Assembly (NCBI RefSeq): GCF_024834045.1 | Contig: NZ_JANUXW010000001.1 | Span: forward strand, 434,001 to 498,000 | Origin: Neisseria montereyensis | GTDB taxonomy: Bacteria; Pseudomonadota; Gammaproteobacteria; Burkholderiales; Neisseriaceae | Direction: 5' to 3' | DNA: 64,000 nucleotides | Shown here: in pieces, positions 1 to 9,153 of the stretch | Position numbering within the stretch: the first letter of the stretch is position 1 | Layout of the letters: each line of letters begins with the position of its first letter | Notes under the pieces: model-generated | The model's database searches: none | Seen by the model: only the letters and a program-made list of their open reading frames with translations | What the model was told of the DNA's origin: nothing | Position numbers and translations under genes: made by a program

Positions 1-1557
1 CAGGCTAAAGATTGGGATGAAGACCGGGTTGATTTGCGTGATTTGCCATTGGTAACGATAGACGGTGAAACCGCCCGCGACTTCGATGATGCGGTGTATG
101 CCGAAAAAATCGGTCGCAACTATCGTTTGGTGGTGGCGATTGCCGATGTGAGCCATTATGTTCGGCCGGATGATGCCATTGATAAAGACGCGCAAGAGCG
201 GGCAACCAGTGTTTATTTCCCGCGCAGAGTGATTCCGATGCTGCCGGAACGTTTATCCAACGGCATTTGTTCGTTGAATCCCGATGTCGAACGCTTATGT
301 ATGGTGTGCGATATGGTGGTAACTTATGCGGGCAATATTAAAGAATATAAATTCTATCCGGCCGTTATGCGCTCTAAAGCGCGGTTAACCTATACGCAAG
401 TGTGGGAATGGCTGGAAAAAGGCGGCGATTATCCGCACAAACAGCAAATCGAAACCTTATATAAACTGTTTAAAATTTTGCAGAAAAAACGCCATCAGCG
501 TGGTGCGGTCGAATTTGAAAGCCTTGAAACTCAGATGATATTTGATGATAACGGCAAAATCGAACGCATTGTGCCGGTTGTCCGCAATGATGCGCATAAG
601 TTGATTGAAGAGTGTATGTTGGCCGCGAATGTGTGTGCCGCTGAATTTTTATTGAAAAACAAACATACGGCTTTATTCCGCAATCACTTGGGGCCGACAC
701 CTGAAAAGCTGGCTACCTTGCGCGAACAGCTCGGTTTGTTGGGTTTGCACTTGGGCGGAGGTGATAATCCCTCGCCTAAAGACTATGCCAAGCTGGCCGA
801 GCAATTCAGCAGCCGCCCTGATTCCGAGTTGTTGCAGGTAATGATGTTGCGCTCGATGCAGCAGGCGGTTTACGAACCGGATAATAAAGGCCACTTCGGT
901 TTGGCTTATGAGGCTTACACACACTTTACCTCACCCATTCGGCGTTACCCCGATTTAACGGTACACCGCGCGATTAAGGCGGTTTTAAAGCATAAAAAAT
1001 ATACGCCGAAATCTTGGCAGGCTTTGGGCGTGCATACCTCTTTCTGCGAGCGCCGTGCCGATGATGCCAGCCGCGATGTAGAAAATTGGCTGAAAACCTA
1101 TTATATGCGCGATAAGGTTGGCGAAGTCTTCGGCGGGCGTATTTCGGGTATGGCCAATTTCGGTATTTTCGTAACCCTTGACGATATTCATATCGAGGGC
1201 ATGGTGCATATCAGCGACTTGGGGGAAGATTATTTCAATTTCCGCCCCGAAATCATGGCCATAGAAGGTGAGCGCAGCGGCGTACGCTTTGGTATGGGCG
1301 ATCGGGTTGTTGTGAAAGTCGCCCGTGCCGATTTGGATACCAGTAAGATTGATTTAACATTAATCAGCGGTGGTGAAAAATCCAATAAGCGCGGTAAAAA
1401 ACCGAGTGATAAGGCCGCTAAATCTGCCAAAGGTAATCATAGCCATAATCATGCGGCGGCTAAAGACAAAACCAAAGGCAAAGGTAAAAGCAGTGAAGTC
1501 AAACACGGCGGCAAATCTGCGGCCAAAGCTAAACATAGAGGCAAGAAAAAACATTGA
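1..1557 (+). CDS. rnr: Ribonuclease R, 3' part (5' end outside window)
   Basis: RNase R is a processive 3'-5' exoribonuclease that degrades structured RNA in the cytoplasm. The reading frame is open from base 1, so the start codon and the cold-shock domains lie upstream. The visible part has the RNB catalytic core, with the aspartate cluster DGETARDFDDAV about 20 codons in. An S1 domain follows (GRISGMANFGIFV, VHISDL), and then a roughly 60-residue Lys/His/Ala-rich basic tail, typical of RNase R and absent from RNase II. The frame ends at TGA 1555-1557 just before a hairpin terminator. The identity is secure; only the missing 5' end limits the call. Confidence 0.96.
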   Translation, partial: QAKDWDEDRVDLRDLPLVTIDGETARDFDDAVYAEKIGRNYRLVVAIADVSHYVRPDDAIDKDAQERATSVYFPRRVIPMLPERLSNGICSLNPDVERLCMVCDMVVTYAGNIKEYKFYPAVMRSKARLTYTQVWEWLEKGGDYPHKQQIETLYKLFKILQKKRHQRGAVEFESLETQMIFDDNGKIERIVPVVRNDAHKLIEECMLAANVCAAEFLLKNKHTALFRNHLGPTPEKLATLREQLGLLGLHLGGGDNPSPKDYAKLAEQFSSRPDSELLQVMMLRSMQQAVYEPDNKGHFGLAYEAYTHFTSPIRRYPDLTVHRAIKAVLKHKKYTPKSWQALGVHTSFCERRADDASRDVENWLKTYYMRDKVGEVFGGRISGMANFGIFVTLDDIHIEGMVHISDLGEDYFNFRPEIMAIEGERSGVRFGMGDRVVVKVARADLDTSKIDLTLISGGEKSNKRGKKPSDKAAKSAKGNHSHNHAAAKDKTKGKGKSSEVKHGGKSAAKAKHRGKKKH

Positions 1558-1586
1558 TGTTTGATTGCCGGTTGGAATAAACCGAT

Positions 1587-1623
1587 AAAAACCGAGCCAT
1601 TTTTAATGGTTCGGTTTTTTTTT
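1587..1623 (+). terminator. Rho-independent terminator after rnr
   Basis: A stem of AAAACCGAGCCAT and ATGGTTCGGTTTT around a short T-rich loop is followed by a run of T. It lies 30 bases past the rnr stop. It may also work from the other side for tadA, whose stop is at 1670. Confidence 0.85.
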
Positions 1624-1669
1624 GATAACAAGATGATTAGGCTATAAGCAAGAAAATATGGTTATGAAT

Positions 1670-2398
1670 TTAAGTCGATACCGAGCGTTTGTTATGGAAA
1701 AATTTTTGCAATATATCTTGGCTTTTGTCTGCCAGAATACCGCCCTTTATAGCTGTATGGCTGTTCAGACGGCGGTCGGCAAATAGATTGATAATGCTGC
1801 CGGCAGCACCGGTTTTCGGCTCTTTGGCACCATAAATCACACGGCGGACGCGTGCTTGAATCAATGCACTTGCGCACATGGTGCAGGGTTCGAGGGTCAC
1901 ATACACATCGCAACCGTCGAGACGGTAGTTTTGTAGTTTATGGCCGGCTTGGGCTAGGGCTGAAATTTCGGCATGGCGGCTGATATCGCAGCCGCTCACG
2001 CAGCTATTATGAGCAGCAGCAATCGGCTGCCTGTTTTTCACCACAACGGCACCCACCGGTACTTCACCGATTCGGGCGGATTCTTGGGCCTGTTGTAAAG
2101 CCAGTTTCATAAAATATTCCATTTCCTGCACGGGCGGGAAAATAGCAACCGGCGGATGTTGCCGAACACCTTCTAATAAAGCGGTTTTTTCAGACGGCCC
2201 TAAATCTTGCAAACGGATATTGTGCTGTATGGCAGCCAATTGCCATAAAGTGCTGCGGGTAATGGTCAGTCCGGCTGCTTTGAGTAATAAAAAAGCCGTT
2301 ACCGCACTATGTTCTTGTAAATCAGCCAGTGTATAAATACCGATAGACTGTAAAGTTTCAAGCACTTTTTCAGTAAGAGGCGGATGGGTAAGCTGCAT
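1670..2398 (-). CDS. tadA: tRNA-specific adenosine deaminase with N-terminal TfoX_C-like domain
   Basis: TadA deaminates adenosine 34 to inosine in tRNA-Arg(ACG). The 242-residue protein has two parts. Residues 1 to about 85 resemble the C-terminal domain of TfoX/Sxy (helical; motifs LQSIGIYTLADL and LLLKAAG). Residues 92-235 are the cytidine/deoxycytidylate deaminase fold, with the zinc and catalytic motif HAE at 142-144 and PCTMC at 161-165. A stand-alone TadA is about 150-170 residues, so this is a fusion; to my knowledge the same arrangement occurs in other Neisseria. The gene converges on rnr. What the TfoX-like part does is not known to me; a helical, possibly nucleic-acid-contacting role is a guess. 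Confidence 0.93.
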   Translation of the reverse strand: MQLTHPPLTEKVLETLQSIGIYTLADLQEHSAVTAFLLLKAAGLTITRSTLWQLAAIQHNIRLQDLGPSEKTALLEGVRQHPPVAIFPPVQEMEYFMKLALQQAQESARIGEVPVGAVVVKNRQPIAAAHNSCVSGCDISRHAEISALAQAGHKLQNYRLDGCDVYVTLEPCTMCASALIQARVRRVIYGAKEPKTGAAGSIINLFADRRLNSHTAIKGGILADKSQDILQKFFHNKRSVST

Positions 2399-2743
2399 AA
2401 ATGTGATATAGGCCGTCTGAAAGATAAGGAAAACTATTGTAATCTATGTGGGTGTGTTCAGCCATATTATGAATAGTTTGAATGGCAGAATGCTTTTTAC
2501 AAATAAAATTCTTTATATTGCGGATAGGGTTGGGTGTTTGATTTGGTGGATTTGTCTTCTTTAAATTGATTTTTAAAATAATTGTTGCTTAGTTATCAAT
2601 TTTTGAATCTTTTATAAATATTGATAATAATTATCGTTTGTAATAGAATGGACGATACTTGTCAGCATATATCTTTCTTCTAAGGTGGATAATGCTGATT
2701 TTCAACACACCCAAATTTTTACTTCGAGAAATGGATTATTAAA
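2399..2743. other. AT-rich intergenic region, divergent promoters
   Basis: This 345-base gap separates the divergent tadA and flavin reductase genes. It holds a degenerate DUS near 2412 and the Fur-box-like palindrome at 2623-2635. I see no further ORF or RNA gene. Confidence 0.6.
2623..2635 (+). promoter_or_regulatory. Fur-box-like palindrome
   Basis: GATAATAATTATC is a perfect 6-1-6 inverted repeat of the form GATAATnATTATC, the core of the classical Fur box. It lies 108 bases upstream of the flavin reductase start, within an AT-rich region fit for a promoter. This suggests iron control of the reductase. It is inferred from sequence only, and AT-rich DNA can produce such matches by chance. 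Confidence 0.5.
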
Positions 2744-3307
2744 ATGAAAAAAATAAGTATATTGGTCGGTAGCCTGCGCAAAGGCTCTTTTGCTAGAAAA
2801 ATTGCAAACAACATTATTCCTATGTTTCCCAAAGATTGGGATGTCAAAATCGTTGAGATTCGCCACTTGCCCTTATACAATTTCGATTATGATGATCCGG
2901 AAGTCACAGATGTGACGCTGCCTCCGGAATACACAGAGTTTAGAGAAACCATCAAAGCATCGGATGGTATTTTCTTTGTCACTCCTGAAAATAACCGCAG
3001 CATTCCCGCCTGCTTGAAAAATGCGGTTGATATCGGTTCGAAACCCAATAGTGATGTGGCTTGGAAAAATAAACCGAATGGTGTTATCAGCCACTCCGTC
3101 GGCAAAATGGGCGGATACAGCAGCCAAAAGAATTTACGGCTTGCTTTATCTTATTTTGATATGCCGAGAGTCGGCCAACCTGAAATTTTCTTGGGCAACT
3201 CACCGACTTATTTCGATGATGAAGGTAATCTGAATGTAGAAAAAACCCGTCAGTTTTTACAAGACTATGTCACACGTTTTGTTGAGTTGGTAGAAAAACA
3301 TTCATAA
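2744..3307 (+). CDS. NAD(P)H-dependent FMN reductase family protein
   Basis: A 187-residue flavodoxin-like reductase of the NADPH-dependent FMN/azo/chromate reductase family, expected to bind FMN and pass electrons from NAD(P)H to flavins, quinones or metals. The N-terminal beta strand and phosphate loop read ISILVGSLRKGSFARKI. The second family motif is TPENNRSIPACLKNAVD at about residues 85-101; most relatives have TPEYNHS, so the usual Tyr and His are replaced here. GKMGGYSSQKNLR sits in the last third. The start at 2744 (MKKIS) fits the fold. It has its own terminator, so it is a single-gene unit. A possible Fur box upstream hints at a link to iron. The exact substrate cannot be read from sequence. 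Confidence 0.85.
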   Translation: MKKISILVGSLRKGSFARKIANNIIPMFPKDWDVKIVEIRHLPLYNFDYDDPEVTDVTLPPEYTEFRETIKASDGIFFVTPENNRSIPACLKNAVDIGSKPNSDVAWKNKPNGVISHSVGKMGGYSSQKNLRLALSYFDMPRVGQPEIFLGNSPTYFDDEGNLNVEKTRQFLQDYVTRFVELVEKHS

Positions 3308-3326
3308 ACAGAAATTGATAAACAGT

Positions 3327-3351
3327 AAACCCACTATATAGTGGGTTTTTT
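3327..3351 (+). terminator. Terminator after the flavin reductase gene
   Basis: AAACCCACTA and TAGTGGGTTT form a nearly loopless hairpin followed by a T run, 20 bases past the stop codon. Confidence 0.85.
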
Positions 3352-3531
3352 CATTGCTTATTCTTTATTTGTCTATCGCCGGATAATAGATGTGAAGAGT
3401 GGATTTCAAACAATCAAATATTTTCAGACGGCCTTGGTAAAATATTAAGGGATGTGAAGCTGCCTTGAAACAACAGTCGAATCAGGTGATAATCCAACCG
3501 TTCCCATTCTAAAAGAAACAAAGGTATTCTC

Positions 3532-5523
3532 ATGGCTTCTCAACTGGCAAATGCTATCCGTTTTCTTTCTGCCGATGCAGTCCAAAAAGCCAATTCCGGC
3601 CACCCGGGTGCGCCGATGGGCATGGCTGATATGGCCGAAGTGTTGTGGCACGAATTTTTAAACCATAATCCGGCCAATCCCAAATTCTATAACCGTGACC
3701 GTTTTGTTTTGTCAAACGGGCACGCCTCGATGATTTTATACAGCTTGTTACATTTAACAGGCTATAACGTTTCGATTGACGACTTAAAAAACTTCCGCCA
3801 ATTGCATAGCAAAACCCCCGGTCATCCCGAATATGGTTATACCGATGGTGTGGAAACCACTACCGGCCCGTTGGGGCAGGGGGTGGCTAATGCGGTGGGT
3901 ATGGCGTTGGCCGAAAAACTGTTGGCGGCCGAGTTTAATAAAGATGGCTTGAATATTGTCGATCACTATACCTATGTATTCTTAGGCGACGGCTGCCTGA
4001 TGGAAGGGGTTTCTCACGAAGCCTGTTCGCTGGCCGGTACGCTGGGATTGGGTAAACTGATTCTTTTGTATGATGATAATAATATTTCTATCGACGGCAA
4101 AGTGGACGGCTGGTTTACCGAAAATATCCCGCAGCGTTTTGAAAGCTACGGCTGGCATGTGGTGCCGGATGTCAACGGTCATGATACAGCCGCTTTGAAA
4201 GCAGCGATTGAAGCGGCGCGTGCCGAAACCGGCAAGCCGTCTATTATTTGCTGTAAAACCTTAATCGGCAAAGGTTCTGCCAATAAAGAGGGCAGCCATA
4301 AAACCCATGGCTCGCCTTTAGGTGCAGAAGAATTGGAAGCGACCCGTAAGCACTTAGGTTGGAATTATGGCCCGTTTGAAGTACCTCAAGAAATATATGA
4401 TGCTTGGAATGCCAAAGAAAAAGGCGCCAAGTTGGAAAACGAATGGAACAAGCTATTTGCCGAATATAAAGCCAAATTCCCGCAAGAAGCCGCCGAATTT
4501 GTCCGCCGCATGAACAAAGCCTTGCCGGAAAACTTTGATGAATATGTTCAGACGGCCTTGAAAGAAGTCAACGCTAAAGCGGAAAAGATTGCTACCCGCA
4601 AAGCCAGTCAAAACAGCATTGAGATTTTGGCGAAAGTATTGCCTGAGTTTGTCGGCGGTTCCGCTGATTTAACGCCGTCTAACCTAACTGATTGGTCTGG
4701 TAGTGTATCGGTAAGCCGTGAACAAGGTGGCAATTATATCCATTACGGCGTGCGTGAGTTCGGTATGGCTGCGATGATGAACGGCATGACTTTGCATGGC
4801 GGTTTGAAACCGTTTGGCGCAACGTTTTTGATGTTTAGCGAGTATGCCCGCAATGCCTTGCGTATGTCGGCACTGATGAAAATTAATCCGATTTTTGTGT
4901 TCACCCATGATTCCATTGGTTTGGGTGAAGACGGCCCGACCCACCAACCGGTAGAACAAACCGCTACCTTGCGCCTGATTCCGAATATGGCCGTATGGCG
5001 TCCTTGCGATACGGTTGAATCGTTGGTTGCTTGGGCTGAAGCGGTGAAAGCAGTTGATCATCCGAGCTGCCTGATTTTCAGCCGCCAAAGCCTGCCGTTT
5101 ATCCAACGCAACGAAGCGCAACTGGCCGATATCAAGCGTGGCGGTTATGTGGTGAGCAAAGCAACGGAAGGTGATGCGCAGGCGGTGATTATGGCCACCG
5201 GTTCGGAAGTAGAGCTGGCATTGAATGCGCAAACGGTATTGGCGGAGCAGGATATTTTTGTAAACGTGGTTTCCATGCCGTCAACCAATGTGTTCGATAA
5301 ACAAGATGCGGCGTATCGTGAAAGTGTTTTACCGAAAAATTTACCGCGTATTGCCGTTGAAGCAGGGGTTTCAGACGGCTGGTATAAATATACCGGCTTA
5401 AACGGCGCTGTTGTCGGCCTTGATCGCTTTGGTGAGTCGGCGCCTGCCGAATTACTGTTTAAAGAGTTCGGTTTCACAATTGAACATGTTGTAAATACAG
5501 TGAAAACCGTATTAGAAAAATAA
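3532..5523 (+). CDS. tkt: Transketolase
   Basis: Transketolase moves two-carbon ketol units in the non-oxidative pentose phosphate pathway, using thiamine diphosphate. At 663 residues it has the usual bacterial length. Visible motifs are SGHPGAPMG near the N-terminus (active-site His24), the ThDP/Mg motif beginning GDGCLMEG near residue 154, and the signature [18 protein letters not shown] in the pyrimidine domain. The C-terminal domain follows. Start ATG 3532 has an AAAGG-like ribosome binding site at 3519-3524. A DUS lies inside the gene at about 4548, read as codons, and a DUS hairpin follows the stop. It is monocistronic. Confidence 0.97.
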   Translation: MASQLANAIRFLSADAVQKANSGHPGAPMGMADMAEVLWHEFLNHNPANPKFYNRDRFVLSNGHASMILYSLLHLTGYNVSIDDLKNFRQLHSKTPGHPEYGYTDGVETTTGPLGQGVANAVGMALAEKLLAAEFNKDGLNIVDHYTYVFLGDGCLMEGVSHEACSLAGTLGLGKLILLYDDNNISIDGKVDGWFTENIPQRFESYGWHVVPDVNGHDTAALKAAIEAARAETGKPSIICCKTLIGKGSANKEGSHKTHGSPLGAEELEATRKHLGWNYGPFEVPQEIYDAWNAKEKGAKLENEWNKLFAEYKAKFPQEAAEFVRRMNKALPENFDEYVQTALKEVNAKAEKIATRKASQNSIEILAKVLPEFVGGSADLTPSNLTDWSGSVSVSREQGGNYIHYGVREFGMAAMMNGMTLHGGLKPFGATFLMFSEYARNALRMSALMKINPIFVFTHDSIGLGEDGPTHQPVEQTATLRLIPNMAVWRPCDTVESLVAWAEAVKAVDHPSCLIFSRQSLPFIQRNEAQLADIKRGGYVVSKATEGDAQAVIMATGSEVELALNAQTVLAEQDIFVNVVSMPSTNVFDKQDAAYRESVLPKNLPRIAVEAGVSDGWYKYTGLNGAVVGLDRFGESAPAELLFKEFGFTIEHVVNTVKTVLEK

Positions 5524-5552
5524 TATTAGGGCATTTTATAATATTATAGTAG

Positions 5553-5580
5553 AGGCCGTCTGAAATCTTTCAGACGGCTT
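5553..5580 (+). terminator. DUS inverted-pair hairpin after tkt
   Basis: AGGCCGTCTGAA is followed after 4 bases by its inverted copy and then T-rich DNA. It lies between the convergent tkt and mltG, so it can serve both. Confidence 0.8.
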
Positions 5581-5622
5581 TATTTGTTCATTCATTATTA
5601 ATCTGCAATATGGTGGATGGGT

Positions 5623-6618
5623 TTATTTTTTTAAAATATATTTTCGCACGGCGGCATTGTGTTCATCCAAAGTATGGCTGAATTGGCTTAATCCCGTACC
5701 ATCCATTTTGGAAACAAAATATAAATATTTTTCAGCCGAAGGGTGGGCGGCAGCCTCTAAAGCAGCTTTGCCGGGTAGTGCAATCGGGGTAGGGGTTAGA
5801 CCGCTGCGGGTGTAGGTGTTGTAGGGTGTATCGCGGCGTAAATCCGAGCGGCGGATACGGCCTTTATACTTGTCGCCCATGCCGTAGATAATACTCGGGT
5901 CTGTTTGCAGGCGCATACCGATGGCGAGGCGGTTGACAAAAACAGACGATACATGGCGGCGATCGTCTTCATGAGCGGTTTCTTTTTCAATCAGGCTGGC
6001 CATAATCAGCAGTTCATACGGATTTTTATACGGTAGCCCGCTTTGTCTTTCATCCCATGCGGCTTGTAAATTTTTTTGCATGGTACGGTAAGCGGTGCGG
6101 TAGATTTGCAAATCGCTGCTATCGGCATCGATATCATAACTGTCGGGGAAAAACAAACCCTCAGGGTTGGTACTTACGGCATCGGGGTCGATGGTTTGCA
6201 GCAGTTTTTCATCACTCCAGCCTTTGGTTTCATGCTCGATATCGTCGGTTTGGTTAATGATATTGCGCATTTGGGCAAAACGCATGCCTTCCACAATGCG
6301 GACGGTTACCGAGTCGGGGCGGCCGCTGCGCAGCCGTTGCAGAATCTGCCATGCGGAAACCTGCTTCGGCAGGCGGTATGAGCCCGTGTGCAGGCGGTTG
6401 TGTACGCCGAAAAGATAAGCCGTAGCCATTAGGGCATGGCGGCTGTATATCACGTTATTTTCATCCAAAGTACGGCTAACGGAAGACATACCTTGATTTT
6501 TTTCTACTTTGAGGCGGAAAGATTTATCGTTGTCTTTGGGGATAAACAATAAAACCGCCCAAACGGCAACCAGTACGATAAAGAGGCCGGCAAGCCATTT
6601 AAACAATTTTTTCAACAT
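5623..6618 (-). CDS. mltG: Endolytic murein transglycosylase MltG (YceG-like)
   Basis: MltG cuts nascent peptidoglycan strands at the inner membrane and is thought to end glycan synthesis. The 331-residue protein has one N-terminal membrane anchor (about residues 8-26). A LysM-like region follows (about 35-110), then the YceG domain. The catalytic glutamate motif IEKET is at 210-214, followed by RLQTDPSIIYG and the conserved C-terminal block with NTY and GLPP-like residues (here GLTPTPIALPG). The length is normal. It is divergent from ampD, another peptidoglycan-processing gene. I see no strong Shine-Dalgarno before the ATG. Confidence 0.95.
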   Translation of the reverse strand: MLKKLFKWLAGLFIVLVAVWAVLLFIPKDNDKSFRLKVEKNQGMSSVSRTLDENNVIYSRHALMATAYLFGVHNRLHTGSYRLPKQVSAWQILQRLRSGRPDSVTVRIVEGMRFAQMRNIINQTDDIEHETKGWSDEKLLQTIDPDAVSTNPEGLFFPDSYDIDADSSDLQIYRTAYRTMQKNLQAAWDERQSGLPYKNPYELLIMASLIEKETAHEDDRRHVSSVFVNRLAIGMRLQTDPSIIYGMGDKYKGRIRRSDLRRDTPYNTYTRSGLTPTPIALPGKAALEAAAHPSAEKYLYFVSKMDGTGLSQFSHTLDEHNAAVRKYILKK

Positions 6619-6853
6619 GGTAGGATTCGTTCTATTACAATTTCAATCGGCCGGTACAGCCGGAAAAACGGCTGCCGACGGTGGCAATACGGTTAAATTA
6701 TTACCTGATAACCACATTTACGGCTTATTTCCGGATAAAAGGTTTTTTGATGGAATAAGCAGTCATGATTGCTCAATACTATCAGGCAGACGGTGCATTA
6801 TAAAGTATTATTTAATAATGAGGCCGTCTGAAACGTAATATAAAGAAAAGCTT

Positions 6854-7408
6854 ATGGGAAAAAAATGGCAACAGGGCTGGTGGGTGCCTGCGCAACGGGT
6901 GGATTCGCCTAATTTCAGTGCCCGACCGGAAAACGAACGGGTTTCATTGGTGGTAATACATAATATTTCTTTGCCGCCTTTTGAATATGGGAACGGTGCG
7001 GTAGAAAAATTGTTTACCAATACCATTAATCCTGAAGCACACCCTTTTTTCGGTGTGATTCACGAATTGCGCGTATCCAGCCATTTTTTTATTGATCGAA
7101 ACGGCGGAACCGTGCAATTCGTTTCATGTGACGATATGGCCTATCATGCCGGTGTTTCATCGTTTCGCGGTCGTGAAAAATGCAATCTTTATTCGATTGG
7201 CATTGAAATGGAGGGTTGTGATTTCGAACCTTTTACCGATGCGCAATATCAAAGCCTAACAACTTTGCTGCAAGAAATTGCTCGCCATTATCCGATTGAA
7301 GCTGTTACCGGTCATCAAGATATCGCACCGGGTAGGAAAAGTGATCCGGGCCATTTTTTCGATTGGCAGCGTATATATGCGTATGGTATTCCGGTGGTAC
7401 GCTGTTAA
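6854..7408 (+). CDS. ampD: 1,6-anhydro-N-acetylmuramyl-L-alanine amidase AmpD
   Basis: AmpD is a cytoplasmic zinc amidase that removes the peptide from anhydro-MurNAc during cell-wall recycling. The 184-residue sequence has no signal peptide, as expected. The three zinc ligands of the family are in place: His36 (VIHNIS), His154 (TGHQDIAPG) and Asp164 (SDPGHFFDW). The block FGVIHELRVSSHFFIDRNG is typical of amidase_2 domains. The start at 6854 gives the standard length. It lies beside mltG, which makes or cuts the same kind of muropeptide end, but the two are transcribed apart. Confidence 0.95.
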   Translation: MGKKWQQGWWVPAQRVDSPNFSARPENERVSLVVIHNISLPPFEYGNGAVEKLFTNTINPEAHPFFGVIHELRVSSHFFIDRNGGTVQFVSCDDMAYHAGVSSFRGREKCNLYSIGIEMEGCDFEPFTDAQYQSLTTLLQEIARHYPIEAVTGHQDIAPGRKSDPGHFFDWQRIYAYGIPVVRC

Positions 7409-7523
7409 AGATTAAAAAAATCATGGTTCAAGTCGTATCAACTCTGCCATAACCGGCCAAATTTCGTTATAATCCAAAGAGAATACACCGTCCGACTAAC
7501 TTAATACGGATTCATAAATTATT

Positions 7524-8795
7524 ATGAGTGAAACAATACTGATTATTGTTGTTTTGGGTCTTGCCATCATTCTCGGCATTATCGTTTACAACATGTACCA
7601 AGAAAACAAATACCGCCAACAAGTGCGTGCCCAATTCGGCCATGCCGATAAAGATGCGCTGTTAAACAGCAAAACCGATTTTGTACGCGACGGCCAATCA
7701 TCAGATCAGCATGGTAGCCCGATACGGCCGCTGCGCCAAAAAGATATTTCGGAAGATACGGCCTTTCAAGGCAAAAACGATTTGTTTGCCGCTAAGGTTT
7801 CCGAAGTTGCGGCTGCCAAACCCGATGTCGAAATCGAAATGGAAGACGATTTCACTGAAACCGTTATCGAGCCTGAGATTAAAGAGGCCGATACCGAATA
7901 TAACTTCAAACGGATGGATGCGCCGGTATTTTCACAAACCAAGCTTTATGGCAAACGCAAGCTGCTATTGGATTTAAAAGATCTGACCAAACTCGAATTG
8001 CCGTGGTTCGATCCCCGTTTCGACTATATGGCTTATATCTCATTGAGCGAGCCGCAAGAGTTGCATGCTATTCCACGCCTTTCCAGCCGCCACCGTTTTC
8101 AAATTGCCGGCTGTACGATGGACGACCGTTTCCAAATTGCCGAGCCGATTCCGAGTGTTTATTATCAAGGCTTTATTATCGGCCTTCAGGCCATTAGCAG
8201 AAGCGGCTTGGCTACGGTTCAGGAGCTTGAACAATTCGGCGAACAAATCAATCGTTTTGCCGAAAAAATGGACGGCGGCTTAATGTTGACCGATATCGAA
8301 ACCTTCCTGAATGTCGCCCGCCCGCTCGACGAACTTTGTGCCCGTGTGGATCAAACCATTGCCATGCATTTGGTTTCACGCGGTACGGTTAGCGGTTTGG
8401 AATTGCGCTCGGCTGTTGAAAACTTAGGTTTTGAATTGGGTGTCGATGGTGCATTCCATTTGTCGGATGATAATGGGGAAACCTTATTCAGTATCGTAAC
8501 ACTCGATAATTCACCGTTTACATCAAGCCTGCTTTCCAGCCAAGCCTATCGCGGTTTTAGTATGTTGTTCGACATTACCCATGTGCCCGCAGGCGGAAAA
8601 CAATTCGACCGCTTTATGGATTTGGCCGTTAAACTTTCCAGCACCTTGGGCTTGGATTTGGTCAACGATAAATTGGAAGAACTTTCTACCCAATGGCTGA
8701 AAGACGTACGCAGCTATGTCTTGGCGCGTCAGGAAGAAATGAAGAAAGTCGGTATCGAACCGGCAGGCGAGCTGGCCAAACGTTTATTTTCATAA
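7524..8795 (+). CDS. zipA: Cell division protein ZipA
   Basis: ZipA tethers FtsZ to the cytoplasmic membrane during Z-ring assembly. The 423-residue protein has an N-out membrane segment at residues 4-22 (ILIIVVLGLAIILGIIV). A charged, low-complexity linker rich in Asp and Glu follows to about residue 130. The C-terminal ZipA domain spans about residues 280-410, with FDITHVPAGGKQFDRFMDLA close to its end. ATG 7524 follows a weak ribosome binding site. In several Neisseria zipA precedes ligA; here no ligA follows, only a strong terminator. Sequence divergence from enterobacterial ZipA is expected. Confidence 0.87.
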   Translation: MSETILIIVVLGLAIILGIIVYNMYQENKYRQQVRAQFGHADKDALLNSKTDFVRDGQSSDQHGSPIRPLRQKDISEDTAFQGKNDLFAAKVSEVAAAKPDVEIEMEDDFTETVIEPEIKEADTEYNFKRMDAPVFSQTKLYGKRKLLLDLKDLTKLELPWFDPRFDYMAYISLSEPQELHAIPRLSSRHRFQIAGCTMDDRFQIAEPIPSVYYQGFIIGLQAISRSGLATVQELEQFGEQINRFAEKMDGGLMLTDIETFLNVARPLDELCARVDQTIAMHLVSRGTVSGLELRSAVENLGFELGVDGAFHLSDDNGETLFSIVTLDNSPFTSSLLSSQAYRGFSMLFDITHVPAGGKQFDRFMDLAVKLSSTLGLDLVNDKLEELSTQWLKDVRSYVLARQEEMKKVGIEPAGELAKRLFS

Positions 8796-9153
8796 TGGCT
8801 GAAAACATTATAAATAGGGATAAAGCCCGTCTGAAATCGGATATACTGTAACAAACCGATTACATTGGCTAATTATCAAAAAGTCGGATCCTAATAAAAA
8901 TAGGATTCGACTTTTTATTTTTTATATAAATAGCGTAATCAAGTCAAATAACCGGAAATCATCGTATAGCATTTGCTTGCGTTGGAAACAAATATTTTAT
9001 TTGATTATAATAATATTATTTATTATTATTTTAGTTATTTGATAGAATATGCTGTTTGGAAAGAGATTCAATACATTTATTCAAACTATGATTTTAGGGT
9101 GTTGGATCACGAAAAGCATTACCTGCGTATTAAAATAAAATTAGGAACATAAT
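8796..9153. other. Intergenic region with terminator and AT-rich promoter DNA
   Basis: This 358-base gap holds a degenerate DUS (about 8825-8836) and the zipA terminator. A very AT-rich stretch follows (8990-9050, mostly ATT and TAA repeats) and probably carries the promoter of the flavoprotein gene. I see no ORF of note. Confidence 0.5.
8878..8920 (+). terminator. Terminator after zipA
   Basis: AAAAAGTCGGATCCTA (8878-8893) pairs with TAGGATTCGACTTTTT (8901-8916), followed by ATTTTTT. It is a strong 16-bp stem with one G-U pair. Confidence 0.9.

Noticed and set aside
4684-5232. 182-codon ORF on the minus strand within tkt
   Set aside because: It is fully antisense to the conserved transketolase gene and has no family motif; a codon-bias shadow.
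8990-9050. Possible Fur box in the ATT/TAA-rich stretch upstream of the Tat flavoprotein
   Set aside because: Only simple AT repeats; no GATAATnATTATC-type palindrome.
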